In this document: positions 14,670-23,140 of the stretch, one piece after another
How positions within the stretch are numbered: position 1 is the first letter of the stretch
How the letters are laid out: each line of letters starts with the position of its first letter
From: Nonomuraea wenchangensis
Lineage (GTDB): Bacteria > Actinomycetota > Actinomycetes > Streptosporangiales > Streptosporangiaceae
Direction: 5' to 3'
Assembly (NCBI RefSeq): GCF_900111685.1
Contig: NZ_FOHX01000008.1
Location: 124,001-188,000 of the forward strand
Length of the DNA: 64,000 nucleotides
Translations under genes and position numbers: made by a program
Notes under the pieces: model-generated
Told to the model about the DNA's origin: nothing
Database searches by the model: none
Seen by the model: the letters and a program-made list of their open reading frames with translations, nothing else

Positions 14670-15152
14670 TCAGTGGCGGCGGAGCTGGTGTGGGCTCGAA
14701 CCCTCATGCCAGAAGTCGATGACCAGTTCGTCGCCCTCGACGTGGGTCCAGGCCACCTCGGTCAGCTCGATCCGGAACAGATGCGACCCCTCCTCCGGCT
14801 CCTCCAGTGCCGCGAGCAGGTCCGCTCCGGTGACCTCCACCGCGCGTCCCGCCAGCTTGACGTCGCCCTCCCAGGACGACGGGTCGTCGCCCTCGGGGGC
14901 GCGCGAGGTCACGTGGATGGCCATGCGCGGATCGCGCCGCAGGTCGAGGACCTTGACCGCGCCGCCCATCGACCCGATCCACAGCTCGCCGTTCTTCAAC
15001 GTCGTCTCGGTGCCGCTGACCCGTGGCGAGCCGTCCTTGCGCAACGTGGCCAGCACCTTGTGCCGGTAGGCCTCCACCAGCCGGCGCGCGACCTCGCCCA
15101 GCTCGGGGGCCTGCCGCTCGAACTCCTGCCATGACGCCATGCCCGCCATCAT
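14670..15152 (-). CDS. Pyridoxamine 5'-phosphate oxidase-like FMN/F420-binding protein
   Basis: The 160-residue product begins at ATG 15152, eight bases after GGAGG. The split-barrel pattern is visible: VLATLRKDGSPRVSGTETTL, GELWIGSMGGAVKVLDLRRD, PRMAIHVTSRAP, DVKLAGRAVEV. These are the strands that bind FMN or F420 in the PNPOx-like superfamily. Members reduce or oxidise small molecules, or bind flavin or heme. The precise cofactor cannot be told by eye, and there is no sign it is the vitamin B6 enzyme itself. It stands alone between the XRE gene and the TetR gene. Confidence 0.8.
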   Translation of the reverse strand: MMAGMASWQEFERQAPELGEVARRLVEAYRHKVLATLRKDGSPRVSGTETTLKNGELWIGSMGGAVKVLDLRRDPRMAIHVTSRAPEGDDPSSWEGDVKLAGRAVEVTGADLLAALEEPEEGSHLFRIELTEVAWTHVEGDELVIDFWHEGSSPHQLRRH

Positions 15153-15378
15153 GCCCGAAGCCTCCGACAGGACCGGGGCTCATCGCGTCGCGCGTCTCAG
15201 GGAAGGCTGGTCATGGGGCCCGGCTGCCGGGCGCGTGATGAGGAGGCCCGCCCGGCGCGGAGGGCGCTTTTCTGGATGCGGGTGGGGCCGGACGGGAGGT
15301 GGTTCGGTGTCGTGGCCGCCTGACCTGTTCGAGGACAGCGGCGTGATCTGGGGGCCGATGCTCGGGAAGTCCTCGGGT

Positions 15379-15981
15379 TCAGGTGTCCGGTCCCGGCCGT
15401 TCGCGGGCGGCGGCGAGGAGGGTGAGGGCGGCGGCGCGTGCCTCGGCGCCGGGGCCGCGTGTGTCGCGGTGGGCGGCGACGACGGTGGCGCCTTCGACCA
15501 GCATGAGGAGCTGACGGCCCAGCAGGCCGGGTTCGGCGGCTCCGGCGCGCTCCGCGATGCCGGTCAGCAGGGTGAGGTGGCGGCCCAGGTGGCGGGCGGT
15601 GATGGCGCGTACCTGCGGGACGTGGTGCTGGGCGGCGGCGTTGACCAGGGCGCAGCCGCGGAAGGCGGGCTCCTCGTACCAGTGCTGCAAGGCATCGAAC
15701 ACGGCGGCGAGCTGGGCGGCCGGTTCGTCGCCCGCCGCCGCGACGGCCGCCTCCACCCAGGCGATCACCCGGTCGCTGCGCGCCTCCAGCACCGCCTCCA
15801 CCAGGCCGTCCTTGGTGCCGAAGTGGCGGTAGAGGGTCTCCTTGGACACGCCGAGGCGGGTGCACAGCTCGGCGACGCCGATGCCGTCGAGGCCGCGTTC
15901 GTACAGCAGGGCGGTGGCCGCCTGGAGGATGGCGGCGCGGGTGCGCGCGGGGTCGATGGTCGAGCCCTTGGGGACCGGCAT
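15379..15981 (-). CDS. TetR-family transcriptional repressor
   Basis: The chosen start is ATG 15981 (MPVPKGSTIDPARTRAAILQ); the frame extends upstream into the operator region but without support. The DNA-binding domain is textbook: AAILQAATALLYERGLDGIG, VAELCTRLGVSKETLYRHFG, TKDGLVEAVL. The C-terminal part (FDALQHWYEEPAFRGCALVNAAAQ) is the TetR_C arrangement often seen with small hydrophobic ligands. Length is 200 residues. It is divergent from the alpha/beta hydrolase at 16064, with two palindromes between them, so the pair is a self-regulated cassette. Confidence 0.9.
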   Translation of the reverse strand: MPVPKGSTIDPARTRAAILQAATALLYERGLDGIGVAELCTRLGVSKETLYRHFGTKDGLVEAVLEARSDRVIAWVEAAVAAAGDEPAAQLAAVFDALQHWYEEPAFRGCALVNAAAQHHVPQVRAITARHLGRHLTLLTGIAERAGAAEPGLLGRQLLMLVEGATVVAAHRDTRGPGAEARAAALTLLAAARERPGPDT

Positions 15982-15988
15982 GACTTGG

Positions 15989-16032
15989 ATCGTACCGTTC
16001 GGTGCGATGACTGCTACGATCGCCGGATCGTA
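15989..16032. promoter_or_regulatory. Twin TetR operators between the TetR gene and the hydrolase gene
   Basis: Operator 1 (15989-16008) pairs ATCGTACC with GGTGCGAT around GTTC with one mismatch. Operator 2 (16015-16032) is a perfect 7-4-7 palindrome, TACGATC/GATCGTA around GCCG. Both contain the exact 11-mer GGATCGTACCG, at 15987 and 16025. The arrangement covers the whole divergent promoter region, as expected for TetR-type repression of both genes. Confidence 0.7.
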
Positions 16033-16063
16033 CCGATCAGTTCGATCTATTCCAGGAGCGACC

Positions 16064-16735
16064 GTGACCGACATCGTCCTCGTCCCCGGCATGTGCCACG
16101 GCGGCTGGTGCTACGCCGACCTCGGCGCGGAGCTGCGCCGGCGGGGCCACCGGGTCCTGCCGATCACCCTCACCGGCGTCGCCGAGCGGGCCCACCTGCT
16201 CAGCGGCACCGTCAACCTGGACACCCACATCGAGGACCTGACCGCCCTGCTGGCCGCCGAGGACGTACGCGACGCGGTGCTGGCCGGGCACAGCTACGGC
16301 GGCATGGTCATCACCGGCGCCGCCGACCGGATGCCGGAGCGGGTGTCCGCGCTGGTCTACCTGGACGCGATGGTCCCCGGCGACGGCGACTCCTGCTGGG
16401 ACCTGGCCTCGGAGAACGAGCGACGCTGGTACCTGGACGTCACCGGCGACGGCTGCGCCACCCGCCCCCTGCCGTTCTTCGACCCGCGCGCCACGCCGCA
16501 CCCGCTGGCCTCGGTGCTCCAGCCGCTGCGCCTGACCGGCGGGCTGGAGCGGGTGCGGCGGCGGACGTACGCGTACGCGACCGGCTGGGACGGCCCGTCC
16601 CCCTTCACCACCACGTACGAACGGCTGCGCGAGGACCCCGCCTGGCGGGTGTTCGCCGTGGACGGCGGCCACAACCTGATGCGCGACGCCCCCGACGACC
16701 TGGTGCGGATCCTCACGGAATCGGCCGGACGGTAA
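16064..16735 (+). CDS. Alpha/beta-fold hydrolase (esterase-like)
   Basis: The GTG start at 16064 has AGGAG just upstream. The 223-residue protein reads TDIVLVPGMCHGGWCYADLG (first strand and oxyanion loop), LAGHSYGGMVITG (nucleophile Ser, about residue 85), then YLDAMVPGDGDS and a C-terminal VDGGHNLMRDAP containing the catalytic His. The length and 'HGGWCY...HSYGGMV' pattern match the small RsbQ/methylesterase-like group of hydrolases. The substrate is unknown. It is divergent from the TetR gene and probably induced by its own substrate. Confidence 0.85.
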   Translation: MTDIVLVPGMCHGGWCYADLGAELRRRGHRVLPITLTGVAERAHLLSGTVNLDTHIEDLTALLAAEDVRDAVLAGHSYGGMVITGAADRMPERVSALVYLDAMVPGDGDSCWDLASENERRWYLDVTGDGCATRPLPFFDPRATPHPLASVLQPLRLTGGLERVRRRTYAYATGWDGPSPFTTTYERLREDPAWRVFAVDGGHNLMRDAPDDLVRILTESAGR

Positions 16736-16738
16736 GGC

Positions 16739-17611
16739 TCAGCGGGTGAGCAGGTCGCGCAGGGCCTTGGCGACCTCGGCAGGGGACTCCTCGGCCATGA
16801 AGTGGCCGCAGGTGACGGTCCGGTGGTCCAGATCGCCTGCCCAGGCCCGCCACAGGGCCGCCGCGTCGTAGCCGAGCGCGGCGCCCCAGTCCTGCTGCAG
16901 CACGGTGACCGGCATGGTCAGTCGCCTGCCCGCCGCCCGGTCGGCCCGGTCGTGCTCGGCGTCCACGCCGGCCGAGGCGCGGTAGTCGGCCACGATCGAG
17001 GGCACGGCGGCACGGCAGGCGTCCAGGTAGGCGGCCCGGACGCCGGGCGGGATCGCCTCCGCGTCGCCGGTCCACAGATCGAGGAAGTGGCCGAAGAAGG
17101 CGTCCGCGCTCGCCGCGATCATCGTCTCGGGGAGGCCGGGCGGCTGCGCCATCAGGTACAGGTGGAAGCCGACGGCCGCGTCCGCGCCACGCATCACCTC
17201 CCACATGTCGAGCGTGGGCAGGACGTCGAGGCAGGCCAGGTGGGTGACCGCGGCCGGGTGGTCGAGCCCGGCGCGGAAGGCGACCAGGGCGCCGCGATCG
17301 TGACCGGCCAGCGCGAAGCGCTCGTGCCCGAGCGCGCGGGCCAGCGCGACGACGTCGGCGGCCATGGTGCGCTTGCTGTAGGTGTCCGGCCCGGTCTCGG
17401 CGGGTTTGTCGCTGGCGCCGTAGCCGCGCAGATCGGGGCAGATCACCGTGTGGGCGGTGGCGAGGTCGGCCGCCACGTGCCGCCACATGAGGTGGGTCTG
17501 CGGGAAGCCGTGCAGCAGCACGACGGGGCTGCCGGAGCCGGCGACGGCCACGTTCAGCGCCACGTCGCCGGTCACCGGGACGCGGCGGTAGTCGAAGCCT
17601 GGGATCCGCAT
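16739..17611 (-). CDS. Alpha/beta hydrolase of the haloacetate dehalogenase/epoxide hydrolase type
   Basis: The start ATG at 17611 follows an AAGGAAA site; an upstream frame extension lacks support. The 290-residue enzyme has HGFP (34-37), PDLRGYGASDKP, YSKRTMAADVVALARALGH and the nucleophile elbow AGHDRGALV with Asp 105. A terminal CGHFMAEESP gives the catalytic His. The Asp nucleophile marks either C-halogen cleavage or epoxide opening. The 'YSKRTMA' and 'GHDRGA' wording is closest to haloacetate dehalogenase H-1-like proteins. It converges with the hydrolase at 16064, with a three-base gap. Confidence 0.82.
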   Translation of the reverse strand: MRIPGFDYRRVPVTGDVALNVAVAGSGSPVVLLHGFPQTHLMWRHVAADLATAHTVICPDLRGYGASDKPAETGPDTYSKRTMAADVVALARALGHERFALAGHDRGALVAFRAGLDHPAAVTHLACLDVLPTLDMWEVMRGADAAVGFHLYLMAQPPGLPETMIAASADAFFGHFLDLWTGDAEAIPPGVRAAYLDACRAAVPSIVADYRASAGVDAEHDRADRAAGRRLTMPVTVLQQDWGAALGYDAAALWRAWAGDLDHRTVTCGHFMAEESPAEVAKALRDLLTR

Positions 17612-17691
17612 GAGGTTTCCTTTCCTTCGGGGTCGGCTCCCAGCCTGCCGGGCGGCGATGAGCATCCGATGAGCACGCTACGGTCGGAGAG

Positions 17692-19731
17692 GTGGGGGTG
17701 CGGTTCGGGGTGCTGGGGCCGGTGACGGCCTGGGACGACGCCGGGAACACGATCGACGTCAAGGGGCCACGGCACCGGGCGGTGCTGGCCCGGCTGATCG
17801 TCGCCCGCCGCCGCGTCGTACCCGTGGACCTGCTGGTGGCCGACCTGTGGGAGGACGGCGACCCGCCGCGGGGCGCGGTGAGCGCGGTGCGGACGTTCGT
17901 GGCGGCGCTGCGCCGCGCCCTGGAGCCGGACCGGCCGCCCCGCGCCGCGCCCCGGCTGCTGGTCACCGAGGGCCCCGGGTACGCGCTGCGCGCCGCGGCA
18001 GGCGCCGTGGACGCCTGGCGGTTCGAGCAGGCGGTGACGGACTCCGGCACGCTGCCGCCACGGGAGGCGCTGGAGCGGCTGGAGGAGGCGCTGGGCTGGT
18101 GGCGAGGACCGGCGTACGCCGAGTTCGCCGGGCAGGAGTGGGCGCGGGCCGAACGTTCACGGCTGACGGAGCTGCGGCTGCACGCCGTCGAACGGCGGGC
18201 CGAGGCGCGCCTGGCCGTGCGCCCGGCCGCCGAGGCGGTGCCCGACCTGGACGCGCACGTGGCCGAGCACCCCTGGCGGGAGGACGGCTGGCGGCTGCTG
18301 GCGCTGGCGCTGTACCGGGCGGGGCGGCAGGGGGACGCGCTGGCGGTGCTGCGGCGGGCGCGGGCACTGCTGGTCGAGGAGCTGGGCGTGGACCCGGGCC
18401 CGGCGCTGCGCAGGCTGGAGTCCGACATCCTGCGTCAGGCCCCGCATCTCGACCCCGCCGCTTCCGGTACGGCCGACGCGGTGTGGGCCCAGGCGGCCGC
18501 CGCCTACGACCGCAGCGCACCGCCGGGAGCGCGGGCGCGGCTGGAGTCGACCGTGAACCTCATGCGCGACCTGGCCGTCACCGGCGGCGCGGGGCTGGAG
18601 GCGGCCGGCCGGCACCGGGCGGCGGCCGTCGCGGCGGCCGAGGAGCTGGGCGACGCCGAGCTGACCGCGCGGGTGATCGGGGCGTTCGACGTACCGGCGA
18701 TCTGGACCCGGTCCGACGACCCCGCGCGTGCGGCGCGGGTGGTGGCGGCGGCCGAACGCACCCTCGCCGCGCTGCCCCCGGACGGCACCAGGGCGCGGCA
18801 GGCGACGCGGGCGCGGCTGCTGGCCACCGTCGGGCTGGAGTCGCGGGGCGGGCACGGGCCGCGCGGCCCTGAGGCGGCGCGGCAGGCCGAGCGGCTGGCC
18901 CGCGACCTGGACGATCCCGCGCTGCTGGCCTTCGCGCTCAACGCCGTCTTCATGCAGAGCTTCGAACGGGCGGGCCTGGCCGGGCGGCGGGACGCGATCG
19001 GCGCGGAGCTGGTCGCCTTGTCGGGACGGCACGGGCTGGACACCTTCGAGGTGCTCGGCCATCTCGTCCGGCTGCAGGCCCGCTGCGCCCTGGGCGACTT
19101 CCTGGCGGCCGACGAGCACGCCGCCGCGGCCGGGCGGCTGGCCGAGCGGCACGAACGGCCGCTGGTGGGCGTGTTCACCGGCTGGTACCGGGCGCTGCGC
19201 CTGGACGTGACGGGCGCGCCGCCCGGCCCCGGCTCCACACCTCACCGCCCACCCGGCGCAGGGGGGCAGGCGGCTGCGGACGAGGTGGAAGTGGCCTATC
19301 GGGAGGCGGCCGGGCTGCTGGTGGGGGCCGGGATGCCGGGTCTGGAGCGAGGGCTCGCGGCGTTGGCGCTGCTCTGCGCGCGGGTGCGGCGCGGCCTGCC
19401 GCCCCCGGCCGGGGACGCCGATTACGGCCCGTACGAGCCCTGGGTCCGTCCCCTGATCCTGGCCGCCGCGGGACGCGCGGGCCCGGCCGCGGCGGCGCTG
19501 GAGGAGGTGCCGGACCCGCCGCGCGACCTGCTGCTGGAAGCCATGTGGTGCCTGGTGGCGCGGGCGGCGGTCGGCACCGGCCACCGGGAGGCGGCGCGGC
19601 GGGCCCACGACGCCCTGGCCCCGGCGGCCGGCGAGCTGGCGGGCGCGGGCAGCGGCCTGCTCACCTTGGGGCCGGTCTCCGATCACCTGGCCGCGCTCAC
19701 GCGCGTATCCAGGCAGGGGCGGGCCGGTTAG
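17692..19731 (+). CDS. AfsR/SARP-type regulator with BTAD domain
   Basis: The GTG start at 17692 gives 679 residues. The N-terminal winged helix (VRFGVLGPVTAWDDAGNTID, HRAVLARLIVARRRVVPVDL, LWEDGDPP) is followed by the bacterial transcriptional activation domain (LERLEEALGWWRGPAYAEFA, WREDGWRLLALALYRAGRQG, LLVEELGVDPGPALRRLE). The remaining ~420 residues are Ala/Arg-rich helical repeats of TPR type. No P-loop NTPase module is visible, in contrast to the larger paralogue at 39535. Proteins of this kind activate neighbouring genes in actinobacteria. The nearest candidates are the divergent hydrolase (16739-17611) and the SDR downstream. Confidence 0.8.
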   Translation: MGVRFGVLGPVTAWDDAGNTIDVKGPRHRAVLARLIVARRRVVPVDLLVADLWEDGDPPRGAVSAVRTFVAALRRALEPDRPPRAAPRLLVTEGPGYALRAAAGAVDAWRFEQAVTDSGTLPPREALERLEEALGWWRGPAYAEFAGQEWARAERSRLTELRLHAVERRAEARLAVRPAAEAVPDLDAHVAEHPWREDGWRLLALALYRAGRQGDALAVLRRARALLVEELGVDPGPALRRLESDILRQAPHLDPAASGTADAVWAQAAAAYDRSAPPGARARLESTVNLMRDLAVTGGAGLEAAGRHRAAAVAAAEELGDAELTARVIGAFDVPAIWTRSDDPARAARVVAAAERTLAALPPDGTRARQATRARLLATVGLESRGGHGPRGPEAARQAERLARDLDDPALLAFALNAVFMQSFERAGLAGRRDAIGAELVALSGRHGLDTFEVLGHLVRLQARCALGDFLAADEHAAAAGRLAERHERPLVGVFTGWYRALRLDVTGAPPGPGSTPHRPPGAGGQAAADEVEVAYREAAGLLVGAGMPGLERGLAALALLCARVRRGLPPPAGDADYGPYEPWVRPLILAAAGRAGPAAAALEEVPDPPRDLLLEAMWCLVARAAVGTGHREAARRAHDALAPAAGELAGAGSGLLTLGPVSDHLAALTRVSRQGRAG

Positions 19732-19762
19732 GGTGGAAGATCTCCGGCGAAGGGACGCTGCG

Positions 19763-20599
19763 ATGGCGGCCAGGACCGTGATCGTCACCGGGGCCAGCGA
19801 CGGCATCGGCCGCGCCGCCGCCCGCATCCTGCACGAGCGCGGCGCGCGGGTCGTGCTCGTCGGGCGTTCACCGGGCAAGACCGAGGCGCTGGCCGGAGAA
19901 CTCGGCGCCGACTTCCACGTCGCCGACTTCGCCCGGCTGGCCGAGGTGCGGGCGCTGGCGGAGACGCTGCTGGAACGCCACCCGGTCATCGACGTGCTGG
20001 CCAACAACGCCGGCGGCATCATGGGCTCGCGCCGCGTGACGGCCGACGGCCACGAGAGCACCTTCCAGGTCAACCATCTGGCGCCGTTCCTGCTCACCAC
20101 GCTGCTCCTGCCGCGCCTGGCGGACAGCGGCGCCACGGTGATCAACACCTCCAGCGCGCTCAACCTGAGCGCCCGCCTCGACCTCGACGACCTCGACGCC
20201 GAACGCCGCTACTCCGGCACCCGCGCCTACTCCGGCTCCAAGCTGGCCAACATCCTGTTCACCCGTGAGCTGCAACGCCGCCACGGGGCCGCCGGGATCA
20301 GCGCGGCCTCCTTCCATCCCGGAGTGGTCGCCACGAACTTCGCCGACGGCACCGACAGCGTGGCCCGGCTGACCTACCGTTCGCCGCTCAAGCGGCTGAT
20401 GCTCACGCCCGAGCAGGGCGCCGACACCCTCGTCTGGCTGGCCACCACACCCCCGGGCGAAGGCTGGGAGCCCGGCGGCCACTACGCGAAACGCCGGCCC
20501 GCGCCCACCCACCGCCTGGCCGGCGACCCGGAGGCGGCGCGGCTGCTGTGGGAGCGCAGCGAGGCGATGCTCGCCGCCGACCCCGCTCAAGGGGCGTAG
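19763..20599 (+). CDS. Short-chain dehydrogenase/reductase
   Basis: The 278-residue protein shows TVIVTGASDGIGRAAARIL (TGxxxGIG cofactor loop), VLVGRSPGK (Arg after strand 2, favouring NADP(H)), LANNAGG, INTSSALN (catalytic Ser) and YSGSKLAN (YxxxK catalytic Tyr/Lys). The later sequence with SFHPGVVATNFADGT resembles the retinol dehydrogenase/WW-oxidoreductase-like group. The start ATG at 19763 is preferred over upstream frame extension. The substrate is unknown. It directly follows the BTAD regulator and may be co-transcribed with it. Confidence 0.85.
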   Translation: MAARTVIVTGASDGIGRAAARILHERGARVVLVGRSPGKTEALAGELGADFHVADFARLAEVRALAETLLERHPVIDVLANNAGGIMGSRRVTADGHESTFQVNHLAPFLLTTLLLPRLADSGATVINTSSALNLSARLDLDDLDAERRYSGTRAYSGSKLANILFTRELQRRHGAAGISAASFHPGVVATNFADGTDSVARLTYRSPLKRLMLTPEQGADTLVWLATTPPGEGWEPGGHYAKRRPAPTHRLAGDPEAARLLWERSEAMLAADPAQGA

Positions 20600-20840
20600 G
20601 TAACGCGGCCCAGTGCGAGGGTCGTCTCCGCGCTCTGCACGCCGGTCAGCCCACCGAGCCGCTCGCTGAGCTAGGAGTACAGGTCGCCGGTGAAGCGGCA
20701 GAGCACCAGCACCGCGAGGTTGGCCCCGGCCCGTGACGGCGGCGGCGAACCGCACCTCACCGTGCCCCGCCACCGCCTGCCCGGCCTCGGCGAGCGCGTA
20801 CGGGGCGCAGGTCAGCCAGCACATCGCCTCGACGCCCTGG
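20587..20840 (-). pseudogene. Lrp/AsnC-family regulator, 3' remnant with internal stop and frameshift
   Basis: Read on the minus strand, the segment encodes CWLTCAPYALAEAGQAVAGH, then GEVRFAAAVTG. After a frameshift near 20735 it reads NLAVLVLCRFTGDLYS, a TAG stop at 20671-20673, and LSERLGGLTGVQSAETTLAL ending GRVTYAP. This is the ligand-binding (RAM) end of an Lrp/AsnC regulator. The DNA-binding half is missing. It overlaps the end of the SDR gene on the other strand. Confidence 0.75.
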
Positions 20841-20844
20841 CCGA

Positions 20845-21000
20845 GCGGCTCGCGGGGACGAAGGCGTTCTGGACCCACGACAGCTCGGGGGTGGTGGCGT
20901 CCAGCGCCCGCTGGATCGCCGGCAGGCTCACCGCGACGGTGGTCACCGGCAGGTAGGCGGCGAAGACCCCCGCGCAGGCCAGCGCGATCGCGGCGGTACG
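20845..21000 (-). pseudogene. MFS transporter, N-terminal remnant fused to the AsnC relic
   Basis: On the minus strand the frame reads ALACAGVFAAYLPVTTVAVS, then LPAIQRALDATTPELSWVQN and AFVPAS. This is the first membrane helix and following helix of EmrB/QacA-type 14-TM drug exporters ('TvvavALPaIq.al.at...lqWv..aF'). There is no start codon in this frame, and it breaks off into the AsnC relic near 20845. A deletion probably joined the two, removing the rest of both genes. Confidence 0.7.
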
Positions 21001-21178
21001 CGGGCGTGCCGAACCCGGCGCCCGGCTCCGTCACCTTGCCCCGGTCACCGCGCCCGCCGCCAGCCGACTCCTCCCGTGCCGCCGACATCCGACTTTGACG
21101 GTCCCGCGGACAGCGAGATCCGACGTCCTCCCCCGTCGGGAATGCCGGCGGCCCCGCGTGGGTTACACGGCGCAAGAA

Positions 21179-21192
21179 GTTGAAATTTCAAC
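21179..21192. promoter_or_regulatory. Perfect 14-bp palindrome upstream of the pirin gene
   Basis: GTTGAAATTTCAAC is an exact inverted repeat ending 14 bases before the pirin start codon and just before its GAGAGG ribosome site. TTGAAATTTCAA-type sequences are common for MarR-family repressors. The MarR gene at 22563-23138, downstream of the pirin-TPR unit, is the nearest candidate. The regulator assignment is inference. Confidence 0.6.
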
Positions 21193-21206
21193 CTGAGAGG
21201 TGTGTC

Positions 21207-22187
21207 ATGCCCGCCGTCACCGCAGACACCCTGACGCTCCCACGCGTCGCCACCCCCGACCCGGCCGCCGCCAGGCCGCGCCCCGTGCGCTCGGTGACGA
21301 CCGCGCCCACCGGCTACGAGGGCGAGGGCTTCCCCGTCAGGCGCGCCTTCGCCGGCGTGCCCCAGTCGCTGCTCGACCCCTTCATCCACATGGACCAGAT
21401 GGGCGAGGTCGAGTACGCCCCCGGCGAGCCGAAGGGCACACCCTGGCACCCGCACCGCGGCTTCGAGACCGTCACCTACATCATCGACGGCATCTTCGAG
21501 CACCAGGACTCCGCCGGCGGCGGCGGCACGATCACCGACGGCGACACCCAGTGGATGACCGCCGGCAGCGGCCTGCTCCACATCGAGAAGCCGCCCGAGC
21601 ACCTGGTCGTCTCCGGCGGGCTGTTCCACGGCGTCCAGCTGTGGGTCAACCTGCCCCGCGCCCACAAGTTCCACCTCCCCCGCTACCAGGACATCCGCGG
21701 CCGGCAGTCGGCGCTGCTGGCCTCCGCCGACGGTGGCACGCTGCTGCGCGTCATCGCCGGAGAGCTGGACGGCCACCCCGGCCCCGGCGTCACCTTCACC
21801 CCGATCACGATGGTGCACGCCACCCTCAGCCCCGGCGCGCGGCTGGACCTGCCGTGGAACCCCGGCTTCAACGCCCTGGCGTACGTGCTCGCCGGCCACG
21901 GCACCGCCGGCGCCGAGCGACGCCCGATCACGAAGGGACAACTGACCGTCTTCGGCGCGGGCGACTCGCTCACCCTCGCCGCCGACCCCACCCAGCCGCA
22001 GGCCGAGCCCAACCTGGAGGTGCTGCTGCTCGGCGGGCAGCCCATCCGCGAACCCGTCGTCCACTACGGGCCGTTCGTCATGAACACCCGCGCCGAGATC
22101 GTCCAGGCCATGGAGGACTACCAGGCCGGCCGCCTCGGCGTCGTCCCCGCCGCCCGCCTCCCCCACACCAGCCAGGGAAAGGAGTGA
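21207..22187 (+). CDS. Pirin-family protein
   Basis: The 326-residue bicupin has the conserved N-terminal cupin: LLDPFIHMDQMGEVEYAPGE, HPHRGFETVTYIIDGIFEH (metal His residues) and MTAGSGLLHIEKP (third His and the Glu). PFVMNTRAEIVQAMEDYQAG at the C-terminus is diagnostic for pirins. Pirins bind Fe and act as quercetinases, redox-sensing co-regulators or modulators of central metabolism. Start ATG 21207 has GAGAGG upstream. The TPR gene follows after two bases. The operator upstream suggests MarR control, often linked to quinone or flavonoid stress. Confidence 0.9.
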   Translation: MPAVTADTLTLPRVATPDPAAARPRPVRSVTTAPTGYEGEGFPVRRAFAGVPQSLLDPFIHMDQMGEVEYAPGEPKGTPWHPHRGFETVTYIIDGIFEHQDSAGGGGTITDGDTQWMTAGSGLLHIEKPPEHLVVSGGLFHGVQLWVNLPRAHKFHLPRYQDIRGRQSALLASADGGTLLRVIAGELDGHPGPGVTFTPITMVHATLSPGARLDLPWNPGFNALAYVLAGHGTAGAERRPITKGQLTVFGAGDSLTLAADPTQPQAEPNLEVLLLGGQPIREPVVHYGPFVMNTRAEIVQAMEDYQAGRLGVVPAARLPHTSQGKE

Positions 22188-22189
22188 CC

Positions 22190-22501
22190 ATGCTCGCCGA
22201 GACCTACGCGCGCGGGCGCATGTTCTTCCAGCTCAAGGACTACATCGAGGCCGCCCGCCAGCTCGCCGGCGTCGTCGCCGAAGCGCCGGACGACGTGGGC
22301 GCCCGGCTGCTGCTGGCCCGCGCCTACTACCACTCCGCCCAGCTCGGGCGGGCCGAGGCCGAGCTGCGGCAGGTCATCGAGCGCGACCCGGCCGAGGCGT
22401 ACGCGTACCTGCTGCTCGGCCGGACGCTCGAGCGCCGCAGCCGCCCGCAGGAGGCGGCGCCGTACCTGCGGCTGCACGCCGCCATGACGGGCGCCGACTG
22501 A
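22190..22501 (+). CDS. Small tetratricopeptide-repeat protein
   Basis: A 103-residue, all-helical protein starts two bases after the pirin stop, with GGAG inside the pirin end as ribosome site. Its repeats read GRMFFQLKDYIEAARQLAGV, ARLLLARAYYHSAQLGRAEA and AYAYLLLGRTLERRSRPQEA, i.e. three TPR units with canonical small/large residue spacing. Such proteins serve as adaptors. The tight coupling suggests it binds pirin or a pirin-dependent partner. Confidence 0.82.
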   Translation: MLAETYARGRMFFQLKDYIEAARQLAGVVAEAPDDVGARLLLARAYYHSAQLGRAEAELRQVIERDPAEAYAYLLLGRTLERRSRPQEAAPYLRLHAAMTGAD

Positions 22502-22509
22502 ACCCACCA

Positions 22510-22543
22510 CCCGGACGCGCGGGCCACCGGCCCCGCGTCCGGG
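22510..22543. terminator. Bidirectional terminator-like hairpin between TPR and MarR genes
   Basis: A perfect 10-bp stem, CCCGGACGCG (22510-22519) with CGCGTCCGGG (22534-22543), closes a 14-base loop. It lies between the two convergent genes. It lacks a U-run, as is usual for actinobacterial terminators. Confidence 0.65.
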
Positions 22544-22562
22544 ACCCGGCCGGCGCGGCCCG

Positions 22563-23138
22563 TCAGCCGATCAGGCCGCCGAGCCGCCCCTCCAACATGA
22601 GCAGCAACTCCCCCAGCAGCCCGGCCAGCTCACGCTCCCGCCCCGGGGCCAGCCCCGCCAGCAACGCGTTCTCGTACGCCAGCTGCTCCGGCACCAGCTC
22701 CAGGACGAACTCCCGCCCGCGCTCGGTGAGCGACAGATGCGCCACCCGGCGATCCCGCTCGTCCACCCGCCGCGACACCAGCCCCAGCTGCTCCAGCCGC
22801 CGCACCCGCTTGGTCACCGCCGCCCCCGACGCGAACGTCTCCCGCGCCAGCCGCCCCGGCGTCAGCTCGCCGCCGACCCGCAGCAGCGCGCACAGCAGGT
22901 CGTACTCGGCCCGGTTGACCCCCGCCCGGCCCAGCGGCGCGTCCGTCGCCTGCTGCAGCAGCGCCGCGCACCGGTTGAGCCGGCCGATGACGGCGATCGC
23001 GTCGAGGTCGGCGTCGGGAAGGACCTGCCGCCACTGGCGCAGCGCGACCGCCACGGCGTCCTCCACCTGCCCGCCCTTCCTGTCGATCCCCGCCGGCTCG
23101 ACCCCGCCGACGGACTGATCGTACGCGCCCCGCGTCAC
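22563..23138 (-). CDS. MarR-family transcriptional regulator
   Basis: The preferred start is the second of two adjacent GTGs (23138), eight bases after GGGAGG; it starts three bases after the FUSC gene stop. The 191-residue protein carries a MarR core: DLDAIAVIGRLNRCAALLQQ, NRAEYDLLCALLRVGGELTP, ASGAAVTKRVRRLEQLGLVS, DERDRRVAHLSLTERGREFV, and a helical tail. The form resembles the HpcR/OhrR-like actinobacterial group. It is co-transcribed with the FUSC transporter and is a candidate to control it and the pirin operon. Confidence 0.85.
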   Translation of the reverse strand: MTRGAYDQSVGGVEPAGIDRKGGQVEDAVAVALRQWRQVLPDADLDAIAVIGRLNRCAALLQQATDAPLGRAGVNRAEYDLLCALLRVGGELTPGRLARETFASGAAVTKRVRRLEQLGLVSRRVDERDRRVAHLSLTERGREFVLELVPEQLAYENALLAGLAPGRERELAGLLGELLLMLEGRLGGLIG

Positions 23139-23140
23139 CG

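Noticed and set aside
17692..19731. BTAD regulator as evidence for an antibiotic biosynthetic cluster
   Set aside because: No polyketide synthase, peptide synthetase, terpene or RiPP genes are nearby; single SDR and hydrolase genes do not make a cluster.
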